A stretch of 64,000 nt of DNA from MED-G17 sp963991985 (GTDB lineage: Bacteria; Bacteroidota; Bacteroidia; NS11-12g; UBA9320), in NCBI GenBank assembly GCA_963991985.1, contig CAXDRX010000003.1, forward strand, positions 75,464 to 139,463. The letters run 5' to 3'. A program made the translations under genes and the position numbers. The notes under the pieces were generated by a model. The model did not search any database. It was given only the letters and a program-made list of their open reading frames with translations, and was not told the DNA's origin. This document shows, piece by piece, positions 50,347-59,444 of this stretch. Position 1 is the stretch's first letter; each line of letters begins with the position of its first letter.

Positions 50347-51948
50347 ATGATTACTACGCATGGGGTTTCTTTGAGGTATGGCAAACGAGTGTTGTTCGAT
50401 GAAGTAAGCATTAAGTTTAATGATGGCAATTGCTATGGAGTTATTGGCGCCAATGGAGCAGGAAAATCAACATTTCTAAAAATCCTATCGGGAGAAATTG
50501 AATCAACCGATGGTCATATTGAGATTGCTCCTGGGAAACGCATGGCTGTTTTAAAACAAAATCATTTCGAATTTGACGAAATGAGCGTGATTGAAACTGT
50601 AATTCAAGGTCATCAAGGACTTTATCGAATCATGAAAGAAAAAGATGCCATTTATCTGAAAGAAGATTTTTCGGATCAAGACGGCATCAAAGCCTCGGAG
50701 CTTGAAGAAAAATTTGCGGAAATGAATGGTTGGGAAGCGGATAGTGAAGCTGGCGAATTGCTCAATGGAATCGGTATTGAAGAGCGTCTCCATCAGCAGC
50801 TAATGAAGGAAATTCCCAACAATCTTAAAGTAAGGGTTTTGCTGGCTCAAGCTTTGTTCGGAAACCCTGACATCCTGATTTTAGACGAGCCCACCAACGA
50901 CTTAGATGTAGAAACCATCTCTTGGCTCGAAGATTTTTTATTGGAGTTCAAAAACTTGGTGATTGTTGTCTCTCACGACAGACACTTCTTAGACACAGTA
51001 TGCACGCATATTGCCGATGTAGATTTCAAAAAAATAAAGCTTTTCACCGGAAACTATACCTTTTGGTATGAATCTTCTCAGCTTGCATTAAGACAACAAC
51101 AACAACAAAACAAAAAAGCAGAAGAAAAGAAAAAAGAATTGCAAGAATTCATTGCCCGATTTAGCGCAAACGTCAAAAAATCAAAACAAGCAACTTCTCG
51201 AAAGAAAATGTTGGAAAATCTCAACGTTGAAGAAATACAGCCCTCAACAAGAAGATATCCAGGTATCATTTTCAGTCAAGAAAGGGAAGCAGGAGACCAG
51301 GTTTTGAATGTAGAAAACTTAAGTTTCGAGCCATTTTTCAAAGATCTCCACTTTAGCATTCGAAAGGGCGACAAAGTGGCGATACTCTCAAGAGATAGTT
51401 TGGCGACCAACCACTTTTATAAAATACTGAACAACGAAATAGAGCCGCATACTGGGAACATCAATTGGGGTGTCACCATCAAAAAAGAATATTTACCCAA
51501 TGAAAATAGCCACTTTTTTTCAGGAGAACATAACCTCATTGACTGGCTAAGACAATATAGCCAGGAAAAAGATGAAACCTACATAAGAGGGTTTTTAGGG
51601 AAAATGCTATTCAGCGGTGAGGAAGTTTTTAAAATGTCCAATGTATTGTCGGGTGGAGAAAAAGTAAGGTGTATGCTCTCAAAGCTGATGCTATCTGAGT
51701 CAAATTTGATGATGCTTGACGAACCCACGAACCATCTAGATTTAGAATCTATAATTGCCCTCAATGATGGACTAAAATCTTATGGCGGAATCATTTTACT
51801 CACTTCTCATGACCATACTTTAATTCAGACAGTGGCCAACAGAATCATTGAAATCACTCCAAATGGAATGATTGATAAGCATATGGATTTTGAAACTTAT
51901 ACCAATGATGCGCAACTACAAGAAAGACGTAATCAATTGTATGCATAA
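50347..51948 (+). CDS. ABC-F family ATPase (YbiT-like)
   Basis: 533 residues, two ABC domains and no membrane segments, typical of ABC-F proteins that act on the ribosome. The first domain has Walker A 'GVIGANGAGKSTFLKILSGE' and Walker B 'LILDEPTNDLDVETI'. The linker contains many Gln, Lys and Glu ('LRQQQQQNKKAEEKKKELQEFIARFSANVKKSKQATSRKKML'). The second domain has 'LSGGEKVRCMLSKLMLSESNLMMLDEPTNHLDLESI'. The second Walker A is degenerate: 'VAILSRDSLATNHFYKIL' replaces the GxxGxGKS loop. YbiT-type members resolve stalled translation. ATG 50347 follows the box-like TTTCTTTG by 8 nt. Confidence 0.92.
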   Translation: MITTHGVSLRYGKRVLFDEVSIKFNDGNCYGVIGANGAGKSTFLKILSGEIESTDGHIEIAPGKRMAVLKQNHFEFDEMSVIETVIQGHQGLYRIMKEKDAIYLKEDFSDQDGIKASELEEKFAEMNGWEADSEAGELLNGIGIEERLHQQLMKEIPNNLKVRVLLAQALFGNPDILILDEPTNDLDVETISWLEDFLLEFKNLVIVVSHDRHFLDTVCTHIADVDFKKIKLFTGNYTFWYESSQLALRQQQQQNKKAEEKKKELQEFIARFSANVKKSKQATSRKKMLENLNVEEIQPSTRRYPGIIFSQEREAGDQVLNVENLSFEPFFKDLHFSIRKGDKVAILSRDSLATNHFYKILNNEIEPHTGNINWGVTIKKEYLPNENSHFFSGEHNLIDWLRQYSQEKDETYIRGFLGKMLFSGEEVFKMSNVLSGGEKVRCMLSKLMLSESNLMMLDEPTNHLDLESIIALNDGLKSYGGIILLTSHDHTLIQTVANRIIEITPNGMIDKHMDFETYTNDAQLQERRNQLYA

Positions 51949-51958
51949 CTTAAATAAT

Positions 51959-52630
51959 ATGAAAACAATATACATCACAATCATCCTAATTGCCTTGGCT
52001 GCATGTGGCACCAACGGACAATCAAAAAAAGTCAAACTAAAATCAAAAACCGATACTGCTTACTACGCTTTGGGCATAGAGTATGGAAAAAACATTCGAA
52101 AAAATGCTTTTGGTCAAATCAATAAAGAAGCTTTTGTATCGGGGATCATGGATGCGCTCGATGGGAAAGACAGCAATCGAGTAAAAAAATCTTCCTTGAT
52201 TGTTCAGCAGTTCATGTCAGATCAAAGAGAAGCCAAAAGTGAAAAAGCAAGAAAAGAAGGAGAAAACTTTTTGGCAGAAAACAAAAACAAGGAAGGCATT
52301 GTTACGACCACCTCAGGTCTACAATACAAAATTCTTCGTGAGGGGAAGGGACCAAAACCCACCAAAAATGATCAAGTTACTACCCACTATACAGGAAAAT
52401 TTGTCGACGGCAGCATATTTGACAGCTCTGTGGAAAGAGGTCAGCCTGCTACCTTTCCTGTTACAGGAGTGATCCCAGGATGGGTAGAGGCACTGCAGCT
52501 CATGCCAGTGGGTTCAAAATGGGAATTGTACATTCCGCAAGACCTGGCTTATGGTCCTCGTGGACAAGGACCCATTCCTCCATACAGCGTTTTGATTTTT
52601 GAAATAGAGCTGCTAGAAATCGTTCAATAG
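51959..52630 (+). CDS. FKBP-type peptidyl-prolyl isomerase lipoprotein (Mip/FkpA-like)
   Basis: About 223 residues. Lipoprotein signal with lipobox 'ALAAC|G'. An N-terminal helical dimerisation domain ('TAYYALGIEYGKNIRKNAFGQINKEAFVSGIMDAL') is followed by a complete FKBP domain: 'GLQYKILREGKGPKPTKNDQVTTHYTGKFVDGSIFDSS', 'PVTGVIPGWVEALQLMPVGSKWELYIPQDLAYG' and 'PPYSVLIFEIELLEI'. It assists folding of exported proteins in the periplasm. ATG 51959 begins the signal peptide; the longer frame to 51872 lies inside the ABC-F gene. Confidence 0.93.
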   Translation: MKTIYITIILIALAACGTNGQSKKVKLKSKTDTAYYALGIEYGKNIRKNAFGQINKEAFVSGIMDALDGKDSNRVKKSSLIVQQFMSDQREAKSEKARKEGENFLAENKNKEGIVTTTSGLQYKILREGKGPKPTKNDQVTTHYTGKFVDGSIFDSSVERGQPATFPVTGVIPGWVEALQLMPVGSKWELYIPQDLAYGPRGQGPIPPYSVLIFEIELLEIVQ

Positions 52631-52674
52631 CAACCCTAAACTTGTGGCTTCTCGCTTTGAGAACATCTTTTTGC

Positions 52675-52682
52675 TAAATTTG
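52675..52682 (+). promoter_or_regulatory. -7 promoter box TAAATTTG before the giant type B protein gene
   Basis: Exact TAnnTTTG match, 10 nt before ATG 52693. Confidence 0.55.
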
Positions 52683-52692
52683 TTAGGGATTC

Positions 52693-55600
52693 ATGAGACA
52701 AGTTGCAACTTTACTGATTCTACTTCTCTCAATTTCTAGAAGTCTTGCCTATGATTTGTCTTTCCCTTTCAGACAAAATGTTGGCCAATGGAAAAGCGAT
52801 GTCTTATTTCAAAGCAACAGCCAAAATGCATCGATTCAAGTAAAAGCCAACGCACTTGTTTTTGCTTTGCGCCTAAGCGATTTGCCTCAAGCACATCAAA
52901 TACAAGCAAATCAAAATGGAATTCCTGAATTCAGATCAAAATTTTTGGTTTGGGAAAAGGAATTCATTGGAGGCAATCGTCAAACTCAAATTCGAGGAAA
53001 AGAAAAAACCAAGTCAAATGTCCATTGGTTTTCTAATATCGATGCTAAAGCAAAAAATATTCCTGAGTACAAATCATTATTTATAGAACATTTATATCTA
53101 GGGATAAGCGCAACTCATTATTATCGAAATGGTCGCCTCAAAACAGATTATGTGATCGAGCCAATGTCGGACTATAAGGCAATAAAAATTAAACTCAAAG
53201 GAATTCAGAAACTTAGTTTAGACAAAAAAAAACGACTAAAAGTGTACACCAAAGCTGGGATATTCACCGAAGAAATACCCTTGGCATACCAAAATATTCA
53301 AGGAAAAAGACACGTAGTAAAATGCAGCTACCATTTAATGGATGATAGCACATATACTTTTCACATACCCAAATATGACCCAAAATACGAGCTAATTATT
53401 GACCCCATTTATGTAGATTGGAGTACTTACTTTTATGGCACGGGGAGATCTCAATTCACCTATGCTTGGACTTGGATAAATGACCTTCAAATAGACAATG
53501 ACTTAAACGTGTATGTAACGGGCATGACCACCGACATATTTCCGAGTTCTTCTGGGTCCTATGACACCTCTACCAATGGATCCTATGATGCATTCGTATG
53601 CAAAATGAACGCCTCGGGAGATAGTGTTCTTTACTTCACCTATCTAGGTGGTTCAGGATACGATATTGGCAACAGTATGGGTCTTACCAAGAAAAACCAA
53701 GTTGTATTGAGCGGAATTACTTGGAGCAATAATTTCCCATTGGTAAATGCCCAAGATGGATCAAAATGTGGTAATGGATTTGGCTACTGCTACAGGGGAT
53801 TTGTTTCAAAGCTTTCTACCAATGGAGACTCTCTTCTTTTTTCAACCTATTTCGGAGGAAAAACTGCTACCTCGGGCTATTATCCTATCAGTTCTGTGCG
53901 AAGTTTGGAAATCGGACCAAGCGGTAACATATATCTCACCGGAGAAACCAATACCACTGATTTTCCAATAACAGCCAATGCCTTGCAAAGCAAATTCGAA
54001 GGAGGTTCAGGTTTCTGGTACTACCAAAGAGATGCTTTCTTCAGCATATTGAATGAAAATGGTGATTCAATAATTTATTCTACCTATTTGGGCGGCAGTG
54101 ACAATGATGTTGCCCATAACTTATTCGTTGACCCCAACAAAAATGTTTACATCGTTGGTCAAACCAAATCGTCCAACTTCTATAAATCACGAGGCAATCC
54201 TTTTATGTTTAACTCTTCGGTAAAAGGTGGATCAGACGGTTTTATTGTTCGTTTTGAAACGGATGGAACTGATACCGGAACCAACATAAAATACAGCTAC
54301 CTTTTCGGCGGCACCGGTGATGAAAGCATCGAAGGGGTTTTTGCAAACAAAAAATATGAAGTTTACCTCGCTGGGTACACCAGTAGTTCCGACCTCTATA
54401 CCAGTTCTGAGGCCTACCAAAAAAACAACAAGGGTGGTTATGACCAATTTGTTTTAAAAATTCCTTCTGGTGGGGGAGTAATCAATTATTCCACTTATTT
54501 AGGAGGAAGCGGTGATGACTACTTTCGGCAAAGTACAGGGTGGTGGTATACTTTCCCAAATATCAGAGTTTCAGCAAATATTCGAGAGGAAGCCATTGTA
54601 TGTGGAATCAGTAAGTCAACAGATTATCCCATTACAATCGATGCATTACAAACAACCAATAAATCGAGTGTTGGTGGCAGTTCGTATTGGAAAACCAGCT
54701 CCACCATTGCCAAATTGGACGAATTGGGGAGCAAATTAATTTATGGCACATATTGGGGCGGATCAGGATATGAATACCCCGGAGCAATTCGAGTGAAAAG
54801 AACCAATTGCTTCAATAATATCTTATATGGGGGAATGACCTATTCCGGGGACTTCCCTACCACCAAAGGAGCCTACAAAGAAAAATCAAAAGGAACCTAT
54901 TGGAGCGGTTTTGTTTCAAACTTTAGGGACACCCTCCACATCGACCCCATTCAGCTCTCCCTTGCAGATACAATGATAGAATGTGACCAGGTATTTGAAA
55001 TATTAGATGCCAAAAATCAAGGCGCAGACATTTTGTGGAGCACAGGCTCTAAATTGCGATACATCATTCACCGCGATACTGGTCTTTTGTGGGTAAGAGC
55101 AACCTACGGTTGCGACACCACACAAGACAGCATTTACTTCCTAAAAGAATACAGCCCCAAAGACCCCGAGTTGGGTTCCGATACTGTTTTCTGCAATGGA
55201 TTTCCAATGACCCGATTAGACGCAAAAAACGATACCATACCCAAAGTTGAATATCTATGGAATGTGGGAGACACCAGCCAATCGATTATTGCCAAAGAGG
55301 CGGGTCTCTATCAGGTTGAAGTAAAAACCGAAAATTGTGGAAGCAATACATTTTCCATTTCCCTTGATTCCAATAGAAGTCCCTTGGCAAATTTTCTATC
55401 GGATAGTATTTTTTGTGACTCCATTCAATACCCTATCAACCCACCTGTTTACAAAAAAACGACCTATATCTGGAACCTAAACGACACCCAACAAGCATTC
55501 ACCATCTCTGATACAGGACTTTATCAATTAAAACTGAGCAATTCATGTGGCATAGATTCTGTACAATTTAACATCAAAAAATATCTCAGCCCAGTGGCAA

Positions 55601-56952
55601 AGCTTCCCGTGGATACTACTTTCTGCAATGAAGTTTCTTGGAAATTAAAACTAGGTGATTCCACCAATGGAGAATCTTACTTATGGCAACAAAATGGAAT
55701 TTTTGTCTCCAGTAAGAAAGTTTTTGAAGCAAAAAATAAAGGAAAGATTATTGGATTTATTAGAAACAAATGTGGAAACTCCATAGACAGTACAAACATC
55801 AAACTTCTTCTCAATCCGGTAGTCAATTTAGGCCCAGACACCTTTGCTTGCAACCAAGTAAAACTTATACTGAACGCAGGAAACATAAACAATGAAGAAG
55901 AAATTTTGTGGTCTACTGGAGACACACAATCCCAAATTCAATTGCAAGACTCGGGTTGGTACAGCGTGCAAACAAAAAACATTTGCAGCACAGCAAGAGA
56001 TACCATTTTTGTTGATTTGTACTTAAGTCCCGAATTCGAATTGGGCAATGACTCCATTTTTTGTTCACAAGTCAATTATCGTTTTGATATGGAAGACCAT
56101 CATTACAATCAATATGTATGGTCGCATGGTGTCCGAGAACCATCGGTAAACATCACGGATACGGGAGAATTTATTTTACTGGTTTTAAATAAATGCGCCT
56201 CCAAGGAAGACCGAATTCGGCTAGGATTGCAACAAACCCCCTCGGTTGATCTTGATGACGATCGCCATTTTTGTGATTTGGTTTCTGAAAACATCTCCTT
56301 TTCCGTAGGAAAACCCAACAATGGTGAATCATACATTTGGTCAAATGGTGAAACAGGCAATAAGTTTCAGACCCAACAAGAAGGAGAGCATTGGGTACAA
56401 ATCAAAAACAAATGTGGTACAGCCTCCGATACTGTTTTGGTTTGGACCACAAAAAGCCCAAGCATCAATTTGCCACCCGACACCAATCTTTGTGGAGATT
56501 TTATTTTAGAAATCAAGGCCGTCGTAAATCCTAAAAATGTGGTTTACCAATGGCTGGAGACTGGTGATGCCCTCCCCTACATCTTGGTGAACCAGCAAGG
56601 GGTGTATACATTGAAAGTGACCGACTCTATGTTGTGTTCCACCCAAGCAAAGTATACCGTTGGTGAAGCTTGTAAATCATATGTTTTTGTTCCAAACGCT
56701 TTTAGCCCTAATGCAGACGGGATCAACGATGATTTTTCTGTTTATACCCGAAATATTTCCGATTATCACCTTCAAATTTTCAATCGTTGGGGAGAACAAC
56801 TGTTTGAAAGCTGGCGTTCAGATGAATCATGGGACGGAAGCACAAATGCAAATCAGCCAAGCAATACAAAGGCGTTTTATATCTTACGGTATTTCGACGA
56901 AGAGGTGAAAAATTACAAAGTCAAAAAAGGAATTATTTGGATCAATCGCTGA
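52693..56952 (+). CDS. Giant SBBP-repeat secreted protein with T9SS type B (gliding-associated) C-terminus
   Basis: 1419 residues. Signal peptide (residues 1-19). An N-terminal domain of the DUF7948 kind runs from 'FPFRQNVGQWKSDVLFQ' to about residue 235. Residues 250-740 hold SBBP beta-propeller repeats, with six 'Y-x-x-YxGG' blades such as 'YFTYLGGSGYD', 'IIYSTYLGGSDND' and 'INYSTYLGGSGDD'. From about 752 to 1320 there are eight roughly 80-residue repeats, each opening like 'LGSDTVFC' and containing 'YLWS-GDT' and 'GLYQVEV'. The end 'VFVPNAFSPNADGINDDFSVY' to 'KKGIIWINR' is the type B sorting domain, used for T9SS export without the type A cleavage signature. Probably a surface filament or adhesin. 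It overlaps the convergent protease gene by 11 nt. Confidence 0.9.
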   Translation: MRQVATLLILLLSISRSLAYDLSFPFRQNVGQWKSDVLFQSNSQNASIQVKANALVFALRLSDLPQAHQIQANQNGIPEFRSKFLVWEKEFIGGNRQTQIRGKEKTKSNVHWFSNIDAKAKNIPEYKSLFIEHLYLGISATHYYRNGRLKTDYVIEPMSDYKAIKIKLKGIQKLSLDKKKRLKVYTKAGIFTEEIPLAYQNIQGKRHVVKCSYHLMDDSTYTFHIPKYDPKYELIIDPIYVDWSTYFYGTGRSQFTYAWTWINDLQIDNDLNVYVTGMTTDIFPSSSGSYDTSTNGSYDAFVCKMNASGDSVLYFTYLGGSGYDIGNSMGLTKKNQVVLSGITWSNNFPLVNAQDGSKCGNGFGYCYRGFVSKLSTNGDSLLFSTYFGGKTATSGYYPISSVRSLEIGPSGNIYLTGETNTTDFPITANALQSKFEGGSGFWYYQRDAFFSILNENGDSIIYSTYLGGSDNDVAHNLFVDPNKNVYIVGQTKSSNFYKSRGNPFMFNSSVKGGSDGFIVRFETDGTDTGTNIKYSYLFGGTGDESIEGVFANKKYEVYLAGYTSSSDLYTSSEAYQKNNKGGYDQFVLKIPSGGGVINYSTYLGGSGDDYFRQSTGWWYTFPNIRVSANIREEAIVCGISKSTDYPITIDALQTTNKSSVGGSSYWKTSSTIAKLDELGSKLIYGTYWGGSGYEYPGAIRVKRTNCFNNILYGGMTYSGDFPTTKGAYKEKSKGTYWSGFVSNFRDTLHIDPIQLSLADTMIECDQVFEILDAKNQGADILWSTGSKLRYIIHRDTGLLWVRATYGCDTTQDSIYFLKEYSPKDPELGSDTVFCNGFPMTRLDAKNDTIPKVEYLWNVGDTSQSIIAKEAGLYQVEVKTENCGSNTFSISLDSNRSPLANFLSDSIFCDSIQYPINPPVYKKTTYIWNLNDTQQAFTISDTGLYQLKLSNSCGIDSVQFNIKKYLSPVAKLPVDTTFCNEVSWKLKLGDSTNGESYLWQQNGIFVSSKKVFEAKNKGKIIGFIRNKCGNSIDSTNIKLLLNPVVNLGPDTFACNQVKLILNAGNINNEEEILWSTGDTQSQIQLQDSGWYSVQTKNICSTARDTIFVDLYLSPEFELGNDSIFCSQVNYRFDMEDHHYNQYVWSHGVREPSVNITDTGEFILLVLNKCASKEDRIRLGLQQTPSVDLDDDRHFCDLVSENISFSVGKPNNGESYIWSNGETGNKFQTQQEGEHWVQIKNKCGTASDTVLVWTTKSPSINLPPDTNLCGDFILEIKAVVNPKNVVYQWLETGDALPYILVNQQGVYTLKVTDSMLCSTQAKYTVGEACKSYVFVPNAFSPNADGINDDFSVYTRNISDYHLQIFNRWGEQLFESWRSDESWDGSTNANQPSNTKAFYILRYFDEEVKNYKVKKGIIWINR

Positions 56953-58699
56953 TGAGCGCTGTTGTTTCAAAAGCCTCTAATTGCTTTGTTCGGCAGGTAT
57001 AACTAAAGCCTTTTTGTTCCTCGCCATCATTGGTTTTGATGTTAAAAATGAAATTTATTTTTTTCAATTTTTTACCCGTCAAAGCTATTTTTTTGTAAAT
57101 GTAGCTTCCCTCAAGCATAGCGCTTTCAAGACCCAATTTTGATATCCCACCAAAAAGGCCAAAAAATCCATTTTTTTGTATGAACACTTCCTGAGTGAGT
57201 GCCTTTCCTTGTGGAATGTACAAACCAATATCTATCTGGTTTTTGCATTTTTTTGTATTGACTTCTAATATTTGAACTTCATTGGGTTCTGCACCACCCA
57301 ACATCTGATGGGCCAAATAAAAATTGGGAATCCCAAAGCCATCTTCATAATCCGGTCTAAATCTCTTGCTCCCACTTTGCATCACTGCCCAGTTGATGTG
57401 CGAAGGTTTTTTTTCTGGATGTGCCTGAATCAAACAAGCCATCATGCCCGAAACAATGGGAGTGCTAAATGAAGTTCCCGATGCTCTTGTAACACCCCCA
57501 TAACTTGACCCCACCGTAGCGTTGGAACCGAGGGCAGTAATGTTTGGCTTTTGTTGATTTGCTGCATTCGGACCAAATGAACTAAAACCAGACTTAACAC
57601 CATACTTGTCTACAGAACCAATACTTAATACCCCAACGGCATCCGCGGGAGAACCCAAATAGCGCCACTCTGATCTTCCTGCATTTCCCATGGAGTTGAC
57701 CACCAAAATACCTTTTTTTACCGCCATTGTAGCTCCTTTGGCAATCCAGGTAGATCTTCCATCCAAATCTGCATAAAGATGACCCATTTGTTTTTCGTCA
57801 TGCGTGGTATAACCCAATGAACTCGTTATGATATCAATCCCCATACTATCGGCAACTTCCGCCGCTTTTACCCAATTTATTTCTTCTATCAATGTTTCTG
57901 AAGCATCGTCTTCCGTGCGAAACAAATAGGCATTGACTTTGGGTGCTGTACCGACCATTTTCCCCGGGGAATCAGCTAAAATACAAGTCATGACCTGATA
58001 GCCATGATTGTCGTCACTTTGGACCTCTGTTTCCATTTGCACAAAATCGTAGGTATATTTTATTTGATCTTGCGGAATTAACTTTCGTTTGGAAAAATTG
58101 TGAAAACCAGCATCAAAAATGGCCATGTCTACTCCTTGCCCTTGAAAACCCAAGCTATGCAGCTTGTGTCCTTGAATCATATCAATTTGGTGCCATGCCT
58201 CTCCATAGTATTTTTTACTTCCGACCACCAAATTGGGAACCTCACTTCTGTTGACTTGCCATAAAACTTTCTCTTTGTTTTGCCTTGCTGATTTCGCCTT
58301 GCCCAACCAAGTATAATCTTTCACATAAGTTTTCACACGTAGGGGAAGAATGTCCTCTTTTTGGTCAACTTTCAAAACAACAGCATTCAACCATTTGCTT
58401 GTGTATTGTACTTGAAATCCTGATTTTCGCAAATCCTCTAGGTAAAATTTCGTCACTGGCAGATCTGTTTTATCCACGGCAATCCCCATTTTTTTTCGTC
58501 TTTGAATTGCTTTTTTAGAAAGATACTTTTCTGGATCCTCTACCCGATTGAAATTGAACAACTTGTCTTCCAACTCTACCAAATACAAATATTTGCTTTC
58601 TTTTTCTTGTCCAAACAGGCCATGAAAAAAAAAGAGGCTAATCCAAAAAAAATTATTTTTTAAAGCCAATGAGCTGCTTGGTAAGTTTAAATCCATCAT
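56942..58699 (-). CDS. S8 family serine protease (subtilisin-like), exported
   Basis: 585 residues. Signal peptide ('NNFFWISLFFFHGLFG|Q'), an inhibitor-like propeptide (about residues 35-150), then the subtilisin catalytic triad: 'VDMAIFDAGFHN' (Asp), 'DDNHGYQVMTCIL' (His) and 'ASGTSFSTPIVSGMMA' (Ser), with oxyanion Asn in 'VVNSMGNAGRS'. The C-terminal 130 residues are beta-rich and end 'AFETTALISD', without a recognisable T9SS tail, so it may stay periplasmic or use another anchor. The ATG at 58699 overlaps the lipoprotein gene by 47 nt; TTG 58669 gives a cleaner signal peptide. The 3' end overlaps the gene on the other strand by 11 nt. Confidence 0.9.
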   Translation of the reverse strand: MMDLNLPSSSLALKNNFFWISLFFFHGLFGQEKESKYLYLVELEDKLFNFNRVEDPEKYLSKKAIQRRKKMGIAVDKTDLPVTKFYLEDLRKSGFQVQYTSKWLNAVVLKVDQKEDILPLRVKTYVKDYTWLGKAKSARQNKEKVLWQVNRSEVPNLVVGSKKYYGEAWHQIDMIQGHKLHSLGFQGQGVDMAIFDAGFHNFSKRKLIPQDQIKYTYDFVQMETEVQSDDNHGYQVMTCILADSPGKMVGTAPKVNAYLFRTEDDASETLIEEINWVKAAEVADSMGIDIITSSLGYTTHDEKQMGHLYADLDGRSTWIAKGATMAVKKGILVVNSMGNAGRSEWRYLGSPADAVGVLSIGSVDKYGVKSGFSSFGPNAANQQKPNITALGSNATVGSSYGGVTRASGTSFSTPIVSGMMACLIQAHPEKKPSHINWAVMQSGSKRFRPDYEDGFGIPNFYLAHQMLGGAEPNEVQILEVNTKKCKNQIDIGLYIPQGKALTQEVFIQKNGFFGLFGGISKLGLESAMLEGSYIYKKIALTGKKLKKINFIFNIKTNDGEEQKGFSYTCRTKQLEAFETTALISD

Positions 58700-59315
58700 A
58701 ATATCCGAATTGTAATTCTTTTTCTATAATTTCTTGCCGATACAAACCTACAGATTCCAGATAAATTTCAGCTCCTGTAAAATTTTGATAGGGGTTGATT
58801 ATTTTGGTACGTTCCACACGAAAAAAATTGTAGTTGCTGTCTTGAAAAGAAAGATTTTTTCCTTTCTCCACCAAAGTAAAACTCCTTCTCCCGGACGAAT
58901 TGAATAGATTGCCATCCCATCGGCTCCCAACCAATAATGGGAAGCGTAAATACAAAATCCTTTGATTGTTGCTGCTTCTGGTGTAATAATTGGAACCTAA
59001 ACCCATTTTATCCGTCCTTACATAGCTCCAGGAATGATGCATGCTGTCTTTTTGAAAAATCTCTAGCCGATAAATTTTCCAAGGAACAGAATCAAAAACA
59101 TCAACAACCTTTTCCAGCTGGTACTTGCTAGAAGAGAAACTGTCCTTCTTAAAATTGTCATATACCAAACTATCGATGATATAGAGATATTCTGTGTTGA
59201 GAGAAATCGGAAAGGGCGCTTGATATGGGTAAGGATCAACCGAGCTCCATTCGTCCTCGGAGCAAGCCGCAAACCAGCAGAAAAAAAACAGCACAATCGT
59301 TTTGGAAGCTTTCAT
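58653..59315 (-). CDS. Hypothetical lipoprotein
   Basis: 220 residues. Lipoprotein signal with lipobox 'WFAAC|S'. The mature part alternates beta-strands and aromatic residues ('YLYIIDSLVYDNFKKDSFSSSKYQLEKVV', 'RFPLLVGSRWDGNLFN'), similar to small Bacteroidota beta-barrel-like lipoproteins of unknown function. It overlaps the following S8 protease gene, suggesting co-expression. A weak box TATTATTG lies about 29 nt upstream on the minus strand. I do not recognise a named family. Confidence 0.78.
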   Translation of the reverse strand: MKASKTIVLFFFCWFAACSEDEWSSVDPYPYQAPFPISLNTEYLYIIDSLVYDNFKKDSFSSSKYQLEKVVDVFDSVPWKIYRLEIFQKDSMHHSWSYVRTDKMGLGSNYYTRSSNNQRILYLRFPLLVGSRWDGNLFNSSGRRSFTLVEKGKNLSFQDSNYNFFRVERTKIINPYQNFTGAEIYLESVGLYRQEIIEKELQFGYYDGFKLTKQLIGFKK

Positions 59316-59429
59316 TTTCTCAGCACATCATTTGTCTTAGAACACAATAATACACTAGAATTTAGAAAATGGTTACAAAGTGTTTGCTACAAAAGAACAA
59401 TTTAGCCCACAAAGTTAGAGATCAGCCAA

Positions 59430-59437
59430 TATCTTTG
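59430..59437 (+). promoter_or_regulatory. -7 promoter box TATCTTTG before folD
   Basis: Exact TAnnTTTG match, 7 nt before ATG 59445. Confidence 0.62.
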
Positions 59438-59444
59438 CTCTTTT

